Positions 45,040 through 53,158 of a stretch of 64,000 bases of DNA are shown here, piece by piece (the first letter of the stretch is position 1; each line of letters starts with the position of its first letter). Source of the DNA: CABMKH01 sp040797625 (lineage in GTDB: Bacteria > Bacillota > Clostridia > Tissierellales > Tissierellaceae); assembly GCA_052067355.1 (NCBI GenBank), contig JBQHQH010000003.1:124001-188000 (forward strand). Direction: 5' to 3'. A model generated the notes under the pieces. It did not search any database and had not been told where the DNA came from. It saw nothing but the letters and a program-made list of their open reading frames with translations. Position numbers and translations under genes: made by a program.

Positions 45040-46635
45040 ATGCCAACTAAATATATTTTTGTTACAGGCGGTGTAGTTTCTTCACTAGGTAAAGGTATAA
45101 CTGCTGCTAGTTTAGGTCAATTACTAAAAAGCAGGGGACTTAAGGTTACCATACAAAAATTTGACCCTTATATAAATGTGGACCCAGGAACCATGAGCCC
45201 ATATCAACATGGGGAAGTATTTGTAACTGATGATGGTGCAGAAGCTGACTTGGATTTAGGACACTATGAGAGATTTATTGATGTGAATTTAAATAAAAAT
45301 AGCAATATCACTACAGGTAAAATCTATTGGACTGTGTTAAACAAGGAAAGAAAAAGGGAGTATGATGGAGGAACAGTACAGGTTATTCCACATATTACAA
45401 ATGAAATCAAAGAGAGAATCATAAGAGCTTCAAAAGAAAGAGAAGTAGATGTAGTCATTACTGAAATTGGTGGTACTGTAGGAGATATTGAATCTCTACC
45501 ATTTTTAGAGGCGATTAGACAGATTAAATATGATGTAGGTAAGGAAAATGTAATGTATATTCATGTTACATTAGTACCATATTTAACTAAGAGTGGAGAA
45601 TTAAAGACAAAACCGACTCAACATAGTGTTAAGGAATTAAGAAGTCTTGGTATACAACCAGATTTACTTATTTGTAGAACGGAAAGAACTTTAACAGATG
45701 ATTTAAAGGAAAAAATTGCATTGTTCTGTGACTTAAACTCAGAAGAAGTCATAGAAAATGCTGATGCAGACTCTATATATGAGATACCAGTTATGTTGGA
45801 AAGACAGGGTCTAGCAAAACTAGTTATAGAACATTTAAATATTAAATGCGGTAAACTAGATTTAAGCCATTGGGAAGAACTTCTAGAGAAGATGCACAAT
45901 ATCGATGGCAAAGTAGAGATTGGATTAGTAGGAAAATATGTGGAATTGAGAGATGCATATATATCTGTAGCAGAATCTTTGACACATGCTGGAATAGAAA
46001 ATGGAGTAGATGTAAATATCCATTGGATACAAGCTGAAGACGTAACAGACGAAAATGTAGAAGAGATATTTGAAGATATAGATGGTATTCTAGTTCCAGG
46101 AGGATTTGGAGACAGAGGATTAGAAGGAAAGATGTCTGCAATTAAGTATGCTAGGGAAAATAGAATTCCATTCTTTGGAATTTCATTGGGAATGCAGTTG
46201 GCAGTCATTGAGTACGCAAGGAATGTATTGGGATTAGAAGATGCAAATGGAACTGAATGGGATCCAGATACAAAATACCCAATAATAGATTTAATGCCAG
46301 AGCAAAAGGATTTAGAAGCTCTGAATGGTAAGATGAGACTAGGTCTTTATCCATGTAAGATAAGCGAAAATACATTAGCTAGAGAGATCTATAATGAAGA
46401 GATAATCTATGAAAGACATAGACATAGATATGAAGTGAACAATCAATACAGGGATAAATTAGAAGAAAAAGGTTTGAATATATCAGGAGTTTCACCAGAT
46501 GAGAGAATGATAGAGATCGTAGAAATGAAAGATCATCCATGGTTTATAGGAGTCAACTTCCATCCAGAGTTTAAGTCAAGACCTACAAAGGCTCATCCGT
46601 TATTTAGGGAATTTATTAGAGCAACAAAGAAATAG
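45040..46635 (+). CDS. pyrG: CTP synthase with Ser in place of the glutaminase Cys
   Basis: Makes CTP from UTP, ATP and an amino donor. Residues 1-270 are the synthase domain (FVTGGVVSSLGKGITAASLG, INVDPGTMSPYQHGEVFVT, EIGGTVGDIES), all intact. The C-terminal glutamine amidotransferase domain has VPGGFGDRG and HPEF (His508, Glu510). The nucleophile motif, however, reads GISLGMQ, so the usual Cys is Ser382. The codon is TCA, two base changes from any Cys codon, so a single sequencing error is unlikely. This would leave ammonia-dependent activity only. At 531 aa the protein is of normal length. The ATG follows AAGGAGAGGGG. Confidence 0.93.
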   Translation: MPTKYIFVTGGVVSSLGKGITAASLGQLLKSRGLKVTIQKFDPYINVDPGTMSPYQHGEVFVTDDGAEADLDLGHYERFIDVNLNKNSNITTGKIYWTVLNKERKREYDGGTVQVIPHITNEIKERIIRASKEREVDVVITEIGGTVGDIESLPFLEAIRQIKYDVGKENVMYIHVTLVPYLTKSGELKTKPTQHSVKELRSLGIQPDLLICRTERTLTDDLKEKIALFCDLNSEEVIENADADSIYEIPVMLERQGLAKLVIEHLNIKCGKLDLSHWEELLEKMHNIDGKVEIGLVGKYVELRDAYISVAESLTHAGIENGVDVNIHWIQAEDVTDENVEEIFEDIDGILVPGGFGDRGLEGKMSAIKYARENRIPFFGISLGMQLAVIEYARNVLGLEDANGTEWDPDTKYPIIDLMPEQKDLEALNGKMRLGLYPCKISENTLAREIYNEEIIYERHRHRYEVNNQYRDKLEEKGLNISGVSPDERMIEIVEMKDHPWFIGVNFHPEFKSRPTKAHPLFREFIRATKK

Positions 46636-46641
46636 AAAAAT

Positions 46642-46677
46642 AAAAAACATTACTCTAAAAGTAGAGTAATGTTTTTT
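46642..46677. terminator. Bidirectional terminator between pyrG and the ABC permease
   Basis: A 16-bp perfect stem (46642-46657 with 46662-46677) with an AAAG loop; six A residues begin one arm and six T residues end the other, so it works in both directions. Confidence 0.92.
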
Positions 46678-47986
46678 ATTCGGATTTTATAGCTTCTAGT
46701 GCAGAAAGATTCATAGCTCGTCTTGCTGGAAAGTATCCTGATGCAATGCCTATAAGTCCTGAAAATGCCATTGCAGCCAATACTAACCATGGAGGTATAA
46801 GAGATATCTCCGTGGCGCCATAGGCACCAAAGGCTTCAGCAAATTGGCTAGTTCCAAATTTATTTATCAAGAAGGACAAGAGGTATGAAAATCCTACTCC
46901 GAAGATTCCACCAGTAACTCCTATGAGGGCAGATTCAAAGAGAAATAATCTCTTTATATCTTTAAGAGAAGCCCCTATGACCTTCATGACTCCTATTTCT
47001 CTAGTTCTTTCATATATGCTCATTATCATAGTATTAGTAATTCCAATGGCTGCAACTAGTAGGGATACAGCCCCAATACCACCAAGGACTGCTTGAATAA
47101 GTGAAGCTTGTTTTTTTGCATACTCTAACTGATCATTCCAGCTATATGCTTCAAATCCCATATCTTTTACTATTTTTTGAACATCCTGTACATTTTTTGC
47201 CTCATTTACCTTTATATTTACTTGATCATATCCAGAGTCTTTTTTAGAACCACGTTGTGGTTTTTGATTTTCAGCTTTTTCTCTATCCTTAATCAACTTT
47301 TGCACTTCGGCAATGGGCATATACACTCCATAACTAGTTTCCCAATCTCCTTCTGTCAATATACCGGCTACTTTGATCTTATATTCCTTATAGTTGACTT
47401 TATTATCACTGGAATCTCGATATCCATAATCAGGATCTAAGGTAAGGGACATTCTATCTCTCATTAAGTTTATCTTAGGTTCTCTCCAGACCCTTGATTT
47501 AGGGTCGTAAAAGTTATCTGCCATTCCACTACCAAATACTATAGTCAAATCATCTGAGCCATTTAGAAGTCTACCTTCAGCTGCACTAAATCCAAAGGCC
47601 TCCATAGATTCAGGGTCGATTCCTCTAATGGGGGAATTAGAGATATATCTTCCGTTGATTATGGCACCACGGGTTTCTAGAATTGGACTTACAGCTACAA
47701 CATTATTCAGTGCTTTAAACTCCATGACTGCTTGGTCATTTAGCTCTGGAATTTTTTTACCGGGAGTCAGTCCATCATCTCCCCAGCTTTTATGGACATT
47801 TATAATCGTTAAATTACCCCATTGAGCAAGTTGTTCTTCAGAGGAACGACTAAGTCCAAAGCCAAGGCTAAGCATTACAATAATAGAGCTTGTACCTATG
47901 ATTACTCCTAATACAGTTAGAAAGGTCCTCAATTTTCTTCTCCACAGGTTTTTAGTCCCCATTCGAATTAGATCAATACTATTCAT
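46676..47986 (-). CDS. MacB/FtsX-type ABC transporter permease
   Basis: Membrane subunit of 436 aa with one N-terminal helix (LRTFLTVLGVIIGTSSIIVML), a large extracellular MacB-like domain and three C-terminal helices; the conserved SLLVAAIGITNTMIMSIYERTREIGVMKVIGA segment spans residues near 305-340. It ends the operon that starts with the ATPase and overlaps the exported protein gene by 8 bp. Such systems act in export or mechanotransmission rather than uptake. The cargo is unknown. Confidence 0.88.
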   Translation of the reverse strand: MNSIDLIRMGTKNLWRRKLRTFLTVLGVIIGTSSIIVMLSLGFGLSRSSEEQLAQWGNLTIINVHKSWGDDGLTPGKKIPELNDQAVMEFKALNNVVAVSPILETRGAIINGRYISNSPIRGIDPESMEAFGFSAAEGRLLNGSDDLTIVFGSGMADNFYDPKSRVWREPKINLMRDRMSLTLDPDYGYRDSSDNKVNYKEYKIKVAGILTEGDWETSYGVYMPIAEVQKLIKDREKAENQKPQRGSKKDSGYDQVNIKVNEAKNVQDVQKIVKDMGFEAYSWNDQLEYAKKQASLIQAVLGGIGAVSLLVAAIGITNTMIMSIYERTREIGVMKVIGASLKDIKRLFLFESALIGVTGGIFGVGFSYLLSFLINKFGTSQFAEAFGAYGATEISLIPPWLVLAAMAFSGLIGIASGYFPARRAMNLSALEAIKSE

Positions 47987-50054
47987 CTATTGACAGTTCC
48001 TTTTGTTTTTTCTTTTTTCTATATATGATTATCCCACCAGCAGTAAGTGCAATAGCTATTACGATTCCCCAAAAGACTTTACTCTTTAGAATTCCGCTTT
48101 TTTCCTCTTCCATAGGAGGGAATTCTCCGCCAAATTCATCATCCATTGGAGGCATGTCCATAACATTTAAAGTGAAGTCTTTTCTTACTTCTTGCATTTG
48201 ACCTGTGGAGTCTTCATAGGTAAATACTACTTCTCCTTGTAATTCTCCTTCTGAAGAGGGAATTACATAGCCTTCAAAGTATTCACTAGTACCACTACTG
48301 AAATTACCTACATAGTATTGGCCGTTTTCTACTTGAAAATCGCCTTCTAACTTTACCATCATATTATATAGAGTGACCTTACCAGTATTATAGAATTCTA
48401 AGGATATAGGAGTAGATTGTCCTACATAAGCTTCAGGCATATAGGCTATTTCTCCTACATCTAGTTTAGATTGTTGGACTACAGGCACTCCTATTAATTC
48501 AGTTGCAGTATATGGCTCTCCCTTACTATCTTCATATTCAAAATTAGCTGTGATTATATGCGTCCTTGCTAATGCATCTGGAACTGTAAACATCTTGATA
48601 GCTTTTTGAACTCTGCCTTTAGGGGGAATAGAGTCAATATAAAAAGTGTTTGAACTATCTACTGGTGTGAATACAGATGAACCAGCAGTCTGATCATTTT
48701 TAGGATCAGTACCAGTTTCAGAAGTTAAGAAGATCTTTATATTTTTTACAGTTTTGATACTATTTGTATTAAAAAAGGATAAATTCATCTGAAATGTTTC
48801 TCCTGCTCTTATAAGCTGAGGTTCAAAATTGTATTTATCTATTATCAATTTAGGTACTGACTTATTGTCACCTGAAGGATCTTCAGAAAATATTCCAACA
48901 TATTGATTTAAGGTATGGGGTTCTTCATCATCACCTAATAATTCATCTTCATACTGTACCTTGATCTCTATAGGATAATTCTTGGTTTCTGCAGACTTAG
49001 TAGTCAAAAATTTAAAATTCACTTCTTGGCTTTCACCAGGAGGAAGTGTATCTATTTTTATTGTACTTACAGATTTTGGAACTAATCCTTCTATATCCGT
49101 ACTTTCCGCTTTGATGACTATATTTTCTGCATCTACTTGTCCTTGATTTCTAATCTCAAAATCTATATTTACTTCCTTATTCTGTCCAATTGGACCTTCA
49201 GGGTATTGAATATTTTCTATTATCAAGTTAGAATTTCTATTCTTGTTGGAATTGATGTTTATAAAGAATTTGCTAGCATCTTTATACTCAAATTCCTCAT
49301 CTTTCTCATCCTTGTAGTTTAAGTGTAGCTCTAGTTCGTGACTTCCAGATTTGATTTTATCTGAAGACTTTAGCTCGAAGTATACAAAGACAATGTCTTT
49401 TTTATCTAATTTGCTGAGAATCTTATTGCTTAATCCATTACTTAGAAAAAAACTATCTCCAGATAAACCATCTATGGATATCTTTATATCTTTGGCAGTA
49501 TTTTCTCCTTCATTTTCCAATTGAAATCCAACTAACACATCATCCCCAGGATTTACATAACTATTGGGGATAATCTCCACGTGTTTTACGACTACCTGTG
49601 GAGAATCTGTTTTATTACTTACACGTATAAATATCTTTTCAGAAGTTTCGAATTTTTTAGGATAATAAGAGTCATCATTTTCATAGCTTATATTTATTTG
49701 CATTACAAAACTTCCTTTTTTAGCACTCTCATCTATTTTGACTCTAAAAGATGCTTCTTTAGATTTTCCAGCAGATATATAGGATATACTATCATAGCCT
49801 GAACCGTCTATGTATACATCAGTGGAGCCTTCTATTTCTGCTTTAACGCTGATATTATTTGCATCAAAGTCACTATTGTTTTTTATCTTTACTGGTATCT
49901 TTATAGAATCGCCAGGATCTCCAGTAAAGGTTTTTTTGCTAGTTACATATAGTCTAGGTTCTTCAATTTCATCATCATTGGCAGCCCATCCTATATTAGG
50001 TATTAGATTTATGACTAATAATAATGTCAAAATACTACAAACAATTCTCTTCAT
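47979..50054 (-). CDS. Exported CARDB/NEW3-like repeat protein with membrane anchor
   Basis: A 691-aa secreted protein with a signal peptide (residues 1-24, ending GWAA) and a C-terminal helix near 661-678 followed by a Lys-rich tail, which places the bulk outside the cell. Repeated segments of the CARDB/NEW3 type (VPVKIKNNSDFDANNI, GFQLENEGENTAKDIKI, NFDIEIRNQGQVDAENI-like, LEFYNTGKVTLYNMMVKLEG) suggest about five Ig-like domains. The ATG at 50054 is 11 nt after AGGAGGG; 50063 is too close. It sits between the ATPase and permease genes and is probably the outer partner of the transporter. Confidence 0.8.
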   Translation of the reverse strand: MKRIVCSILTLLLVINLIPNIGWAANDDEIEEPRLYVTSKKTFTGDPGDSIKIPVKIKNNSDFDANNISVKAEIEGSTDVYIDGSGYDSISYISAGKSKEASFRVKIDESAKKGSFVMQINISYENDDSYYPKKFETSEKIFIRVSNKTDSPQVVVKHVEIIPNSYVNPGDDVLVGFQLENEGENTAKDIKISIDGLSGDSFFLSNGLSNKILSKLDKKDIVFVYFELKSSDKIKSGSHELELHLNYKDEKDEEFEYKDASKFFININSNKNRNSNLIIENIQYPEGPIGQNKEVNIDFEIRNQGQVDAENIVIKAESTDIEGLVPKSVSTIKIDTLPPGESQEVNFKFLTTKSAETKNYPIEIKVQYEDELLGDDEEPHTLNQYVGIFSEDPSGDNKSVPKLIIDKYNFEPQLIRAGETFQMNLSFFNTNSIKTVKNIKIFLTSETGTDPKNDQTAGSSVFTPVDSSNTFYIDSIPPKGRVQKAIKMFTVPDALARTHIITANFEYEDSKGEPYTATELIGVPVVQQSKLDVGEIAYMPEAYVGQSTPISLEFYNTGKVTLYNMMVKLEGDFQVENGQYYVGNFSSGTSEYFEGYVIPSSEGELQGEVVFTYEDSTGQMQEVRKDFTLNVMDMPPMDDEFGGEFPPMEEEKSGILKSKVFWGIVIAIALTAGGIIIYRKKKKQKELSIDE

Positions 50055-50769
50055 TGTGTACATTTCCCTCCTCTAAAAGTTCCTCATTTATAGCTATCTT
50101 TTCGATATTTCCATCCCTAATATAAACAACTCTATGGGCATAGATTGAGATTTCTGTATCGTGTGTTACTATGATGAGGGTTTGATTCCATTCCTTTGCC
50201 ATCCCCGTGATTAGATCCATTATTTCAAAGGTAGTTTTAGTATCTAGATTTCCTGTAGGCTCATCAGCAAAGACTATTTTAGGTCTATCTACAAAGGCTC
50301 TAGCAATACTTACCCTTTGTTGTTGACCACCACTCATTTCTGATGGTTTATGATGGAGTCTTTTACTTAGACCTACATTTTTCAACATATCAGTTGCCAT
50401 CTTATCTCTCTTTGCCTTTGGAACACCTTTGAATGTGAGACCTAGACTTACATTTTCTAAAGCAGATAGTGTGGGAATTAGATTATAAGATTGGAAGACA
50501 AATCCAACGTTTAATTGACGAAATTTGGTTAGGTCTCTTTCATTCATCTTTTCTAGATGATGATTTCGGATAACTATCTCTCCCTTAGTGGGTTTCTCTA
50601 AGCCTGCCATCATATTTAATAAGGTACTCTTCCCAGAACCAGATGTACCCAATAGACATATAAATTCTCTATCTTTAATGGAAAGATTTATATCGTTTAA
50701 CGCAACTATTTTTTCATCGCCCATTCTATATACTTTTCTTAGATTTTTTAATACTATTAAATCCTTCAA
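50035..50769 (-). CDS. MacB/LolD-type ABC transporter ATP-binding protein
   Basis: ATPase of 244 aa driving the exporter. Motifs: Walker A LGTSGSGKSTLL, Q-loop FVFQSYNLIPTLSALENVSLG, signature MSGGQQQRVSIARAF and Walker B IVFADEPTGNLDT, then the His switch VTHD. I take the TTG at 50769 as start because GGGAGGTG lies inside the longer reading (ATG 50787) and is 8 nt from this TTG. Its end overlaps the exported protein gene. It is first in the operon; an extended -10 (TGTTAGAAT, minus, 50811-50803) is a possible promoter. Confidence 0.92.
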   Translation of the reverse strand: MKDLIVLKNLRKVYRMGDEKIVALNDINLSIKDREFICLLGTSGSGKSTLLNMMAGLEKPTKGEIVIRNHHLEKMNERDLTKFRQLNVGFVFQSYNLIPTLSALENVSLGLTFKGVPKAKRDKMATDMLKNVGLSKRLHHKPSEMSGGQQQRVSIARAFVDRPKIVFADEPTGNLDTKTTFEIMDLITGMAKEWNQTLIIVTHDTEISIYAHRVVYIRDGNIEKIAINEELLEEGNVHNEENCL

Positions 50770-50879
50770 TGACAACACACCTCCCATTAGGATTACACTA
50801 TCATTCTAACACATAAGCATAAATCAAATGGTTACAATATTATTAAGATTTTAAAGCTCTGATATATGTAGATTAAAGT

Positions 50880-51008
50880 AATTGTACCATAATAACATGG
50901 TCTAAATAATTACAATTTAGTAAGTTTGATTCAATGGTCTATAACTTTATAAGTAATAGATGTATTACAGATAACCTTGACTTTAGTTTCGCGGAACAGA
51001 TCAAGGTT
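50880..51008 (+). ncRNA. Possible structured RNA (three hairpins)
   Basis: Arms AATTGTA...TACAATT enclose ACCAT/ATGGT; next come GTAATA/TATTAC, then AACCTTGA/TCAAGGTT, whose 20-nt loop contains GTTT-CGCG-GAAC. Three foldable units in 130 nt of a gene-free region suggest an RNA, but I recognise no known family and see no clear promoter for it. Confidence 0.3.
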
Positions 51009-51261
51009 AAAAGCTGATAAGCCTTTAATAAGTGGAAGTTAAGAAAATAAAATTTATGATTTTATGCTAGTCTATGATACATAGTGAAATGTGACCTAGA
51101 GTGTCAAACTCCAAGGATATAAGTATTCTTTACAAAAATTTATTATGGAGAATAGACGATTTCTGTGTTATAATAGGGTCAATAATAGCAGAAAGAGTTA
51201 TGCTAGGGAAATTTTTCATATAGAAATCTATGGAACATTTGATTTTTATGTAGGATAATAG

Positions 51262-51270
51262 TGGTATAAT
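51262..51270 (+). promoter_or_regulatory. fba extended -10 promoter
   Basis: TGGTATAAT, an extended -10, lies 31 bp before the fba ATG. A second TATAAT at 51169-51174 with a weak TGGAGA -35 may be an alternative start. Confidence 0.55.
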
Positions 51271-51301
51271 ATGATTAATAATAAAACTGGAAGGTGATTA
51301 G

Positions 51302-52159
51302 ATGTTATTAACAGGTAAAGAATTGTTATTAGATGCACAAAAGAACAAATATGCAGTAGGTGCTTTTAATATCAATAATATGGAGATTATACAAGCTATA
51401 GTAAGTGCAGCAGAAGAATTAAATTCTCCAGTTATTATTCAAGCAAGTCAAGGAGGACTTAAATACGCAGGAGTTGAATATATTGCAGCTCTTGGGAAAT
51501 TAGCAGGAAGAAATAGTAGAGTTCCAGTAGCGCTTCATTTAGATCATGGTACAGATTTTGATCAGGTAATGCAATGTATTAGAAATGGATTTACATCAGT
51601 AATGATCGATGGTTCTAGATTCCCATTAGAGGAAAATATTGAATTTACAAAGAAAGTAGTAGATATAGCTCATTCAGTTGGAGTTACAGTAGAAGCTGAA
51701 TTAGGGAAAATAGGAGGTACAGAAGACCATATTACTGTAAGTGAAAGAGATGCCACATTTACAGATCCTGAAGAGGCTAGGATGTTTGTAGAGCAAACTG
51801 GTGTAGACTATTTAGCAATAGCAGTAGGTACAGCTCACGGTGTATACAAAGGTGAACCTAAATTAGATTATGATAGGATTAAAGCTATTAGAGAAGTAGT
51901 AGATGTACCATTGGTATTACATGGTTCAAGTGGAGTGCCTTCAGAGAGTTTACAAAAAGCTATTCCTCTTGGAATCTGTAAGATAAATATAGATACAGAT
52001 ATTAGAGCTTCTTTTGCTAAGGCTGTTAACGAGTTTGTAAAAGAGAATCCAGATGAAATAGATCCAAGAAAGATATTGTCACCAGCTACAAAAGCTATGA
52101 AAGAAGTAATAATGGAGAAGATGAATATATTCGGTTCAGCGGGAAAGGCTTGGAGATAG
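51302..52159 (+). CDS. fba: Fructose-bisphosphate aldolase, class II
   Basis: Zinc-dependent glycolytic aldolase of 285 aa, cleaving or forming fructose 1,6-bisphosphate. It has the zinc histidines in HLDHGTDFDQ, AELGKIGGTED, and the GTAHGVYKGEP and LHGSSGVP blocks that bind substrate phosphate. The ATG follows GGAAGGTGA. It precedes the transaldolase-like gene by 35 bp, forming a carbon metabolism pair. Confidence 0.95.
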   Translation: MLLTGKELLLDAQKNKYAVGAFNINNMEIIQAIVSAAEELNSPVIIQASQGGLKYAGVEYIAALGKLAGRNSRVPVALHLDHGTDFDQVMQCIRNGFTSVMIDGSRFPLEENIEFTKKVVDIAHSVGVTVEAELGKIGGTEDHITVSERDATFTDPEEARMFVEQTGVDYLAIAVGTAHGVYKGEPKLDYDRIKAIREVVDVPLVLHGSSGVPSESLQKAIPLGICKINIDTDIRASFAKAVNEFVKENPDEIDPRKILSPATKAMKEVIMEKMNIFGSAGKAWR

Positions 52160-52194
52160 AATTCTAAATTTTGAATTACAAAAGGGGTGTGCGG

Positions 52195-52833
52195 ATGAAG
52201 TTATTTATTGATACTGCTAATATCCAAGAGATAAAAGAGGTTAATGATTGGGGGGTTATCTGTGGTGTAACTACTAACCCCAGCTTAATTGCTAAAGAGG
52301 GAAGAGATTTTAAAGAAGTAATAAGGGAAATTGCAGATATAGTAGATGGACCTATTAGTGCTGAAGTTATTTCTCTTGAAAGAGAAGGGATGATTCAGGA
52401 AGCTAGAGAGTTGGCGAAGATACATCCCAATATAGTCATCAAGATTCCCATGACTAAAGAAGGTCTAAAGGCTGTGAAGGTATTATCACAGGAGGGAATA
52501 AAGACTAATGTGACTTTGATATTCTCACCTAATCAAGCTCTATTAGCTGCTCGAGCTGGAGCATCTTATGTAAGTCCTTTTGTAGGGAGAATGGATGATA
52601 TAGGAAATGAAGGATTATATATCATAGAAGATATAGTTCAGATTTTTGACATGCATAATATAGACACAGAGATAATAGCTGCTAGTATTAGACATCCTAT
52701 CCACGTTTTAGATGCTGCCAAGGCTGGCTCCCATATAGCTACCATACCATATAGTATATTCATACAGATGTTGGGGCATCCTCTTACTGATATAGGAATA
52801 GAAAAATTCTTAAAAGATTGGAATAGTCTATAG
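52195..52833 (+). CDS. fsa: Transaldolase-like protein (TalC/Fsa family)
   Basis: Small transaldolase of 212 aa, using a Schiff-base Lys. Key segments: KLFIDTANIQEIKE, GVTTNPSLIAKEG, IKIPMTKEGLKAV (catalytic Lys), TNVTLIFSPNQALLAARAGA and SPFVGRMDDIG. The start at ATG 52195 follows AAGGGGTG; an earlier frame opening at 52171 has no site. It could act as transaldolase in the pentose phosphate route or as fructose-6-phosphate aldolase; sequence alone does not separate them. The stop lies within a short hairpin. Confidence 0.93.
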   Translation: MKLFIDTANIQEIKEVNDWGVICGVTTNPSLIAKEGRDFKEVIREIADIVDGPISAEVISLEREGMIQEARELAKIHPNIVIKIPMTKEGLKAVKVLSQEGIKTNVTLIFSPNQALLAARAGASYVSPFVGRMDDIGNEGLYIIEDIVQIFDMHNIDTEIIAASIRHPIHVLDAAKAGSHIATIPYSIFIQMLGHPLTDIGIEKFLKDWNSL

Positions 52834-52848
52834 GGATATTCCCTATAG
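52828..52848 (+). terminator. Weak terminator-like hairpin after fsa
   Basis: CTATAGGG and CCCTATAG form an 8-bp stem with a 5-nt loop spanning the fsa stop codon. The T-tract is poor, so termination may be partial. Confidence 0.5.
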
Positions 52849-52921
52849 CTATTTCTATACCTATATGATCTAATCCCCTTATCCCATAGAAGTGTTTTAA
52901 TGGTTTTTCTTATGACTAATA

Positions 52922-53023
52922 GGGAAGTTCTACTTATGTAATATAAACTAACAGGAACTTTTCATCAGTAAATTTTAAAAAGGCTATATTACTGTGTTTT
53001 GTTACCTTTTTTATTAACGAAGA
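52922..53023 (+). repeat. Tandem repeat unit 1 with hairpin
   Basis: Stem GGGAAGTTC (52922-52930) with GAACTTTTC (52955-52963), two G-U pairs, 24-nt loop; it ends with CCTTTTTTATT. Paired with unit 2 at a period of exactly 102 nt. Confidence 0.65.
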
Positions 53024-53125
53024 GGAAAGTTCTCATTTTAAAATATAAATCGATATGAACTTTCCGCTATGAGTTTCAAAAAGTTATCTTAAAATGTTTT
53101 GATAGAATTTTTTTTATTTTAGAGG
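53024..53125 (+). repeat. Tandem repeat unit 2 with hairpin
   Basis: Stem GGAAAGTTC (53024-53032) with GAACTTTCC (53057-53065), fully Watson-Crick, 24-nt loop; a longer T-run follows. Sequence between the arms shares AATATAAA with unit 1. Confidence 0.65.
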
Positions 53126-53158
53126 GATTTCCTTATAAAAAACCGGAGGTGTTGTTTA

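Larger units (their letters stand above)
50770..51301. other. Long intergenic region before fba with several inverted repeats
   Basis: Divergent spacer. It holds stacked inverted repeats at 50880-50917, 50953-50968 and 50973-51008, a TATAAT at 51169-51174, and a second, extended -10 close to fba. No coding sequence is credible. Confidence 0.55.
52834..53158. other. Gene-free spacer between fsa and glpX
   Basis: Almost wholly taken up by a short hairpin and by two tandem 102-nt repeat units (52922-53125), each with a 9-bp stem and a T-run. A TGATAGAAT extended -10 at 53100-53108 may start glpX transcription. Confidence 0.6.

Noticed and set aside
46183..46185. Sequencing error as the cause of Ser382 in PyrG
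   Set aside because: TCA differs from both Cys codons at two positions and the frame is intact, so a single miscall cannot explain it, although it cannot be excluded without reads.
45618..46208. A 196-codon open frame antisense to pyrG
   Set aside because: It lies wholly opposite a clear CTP synthase gene, has low-complexity Ser/Ile-rich sequence and no ribosome binding site; it is a codon-bias shadow.
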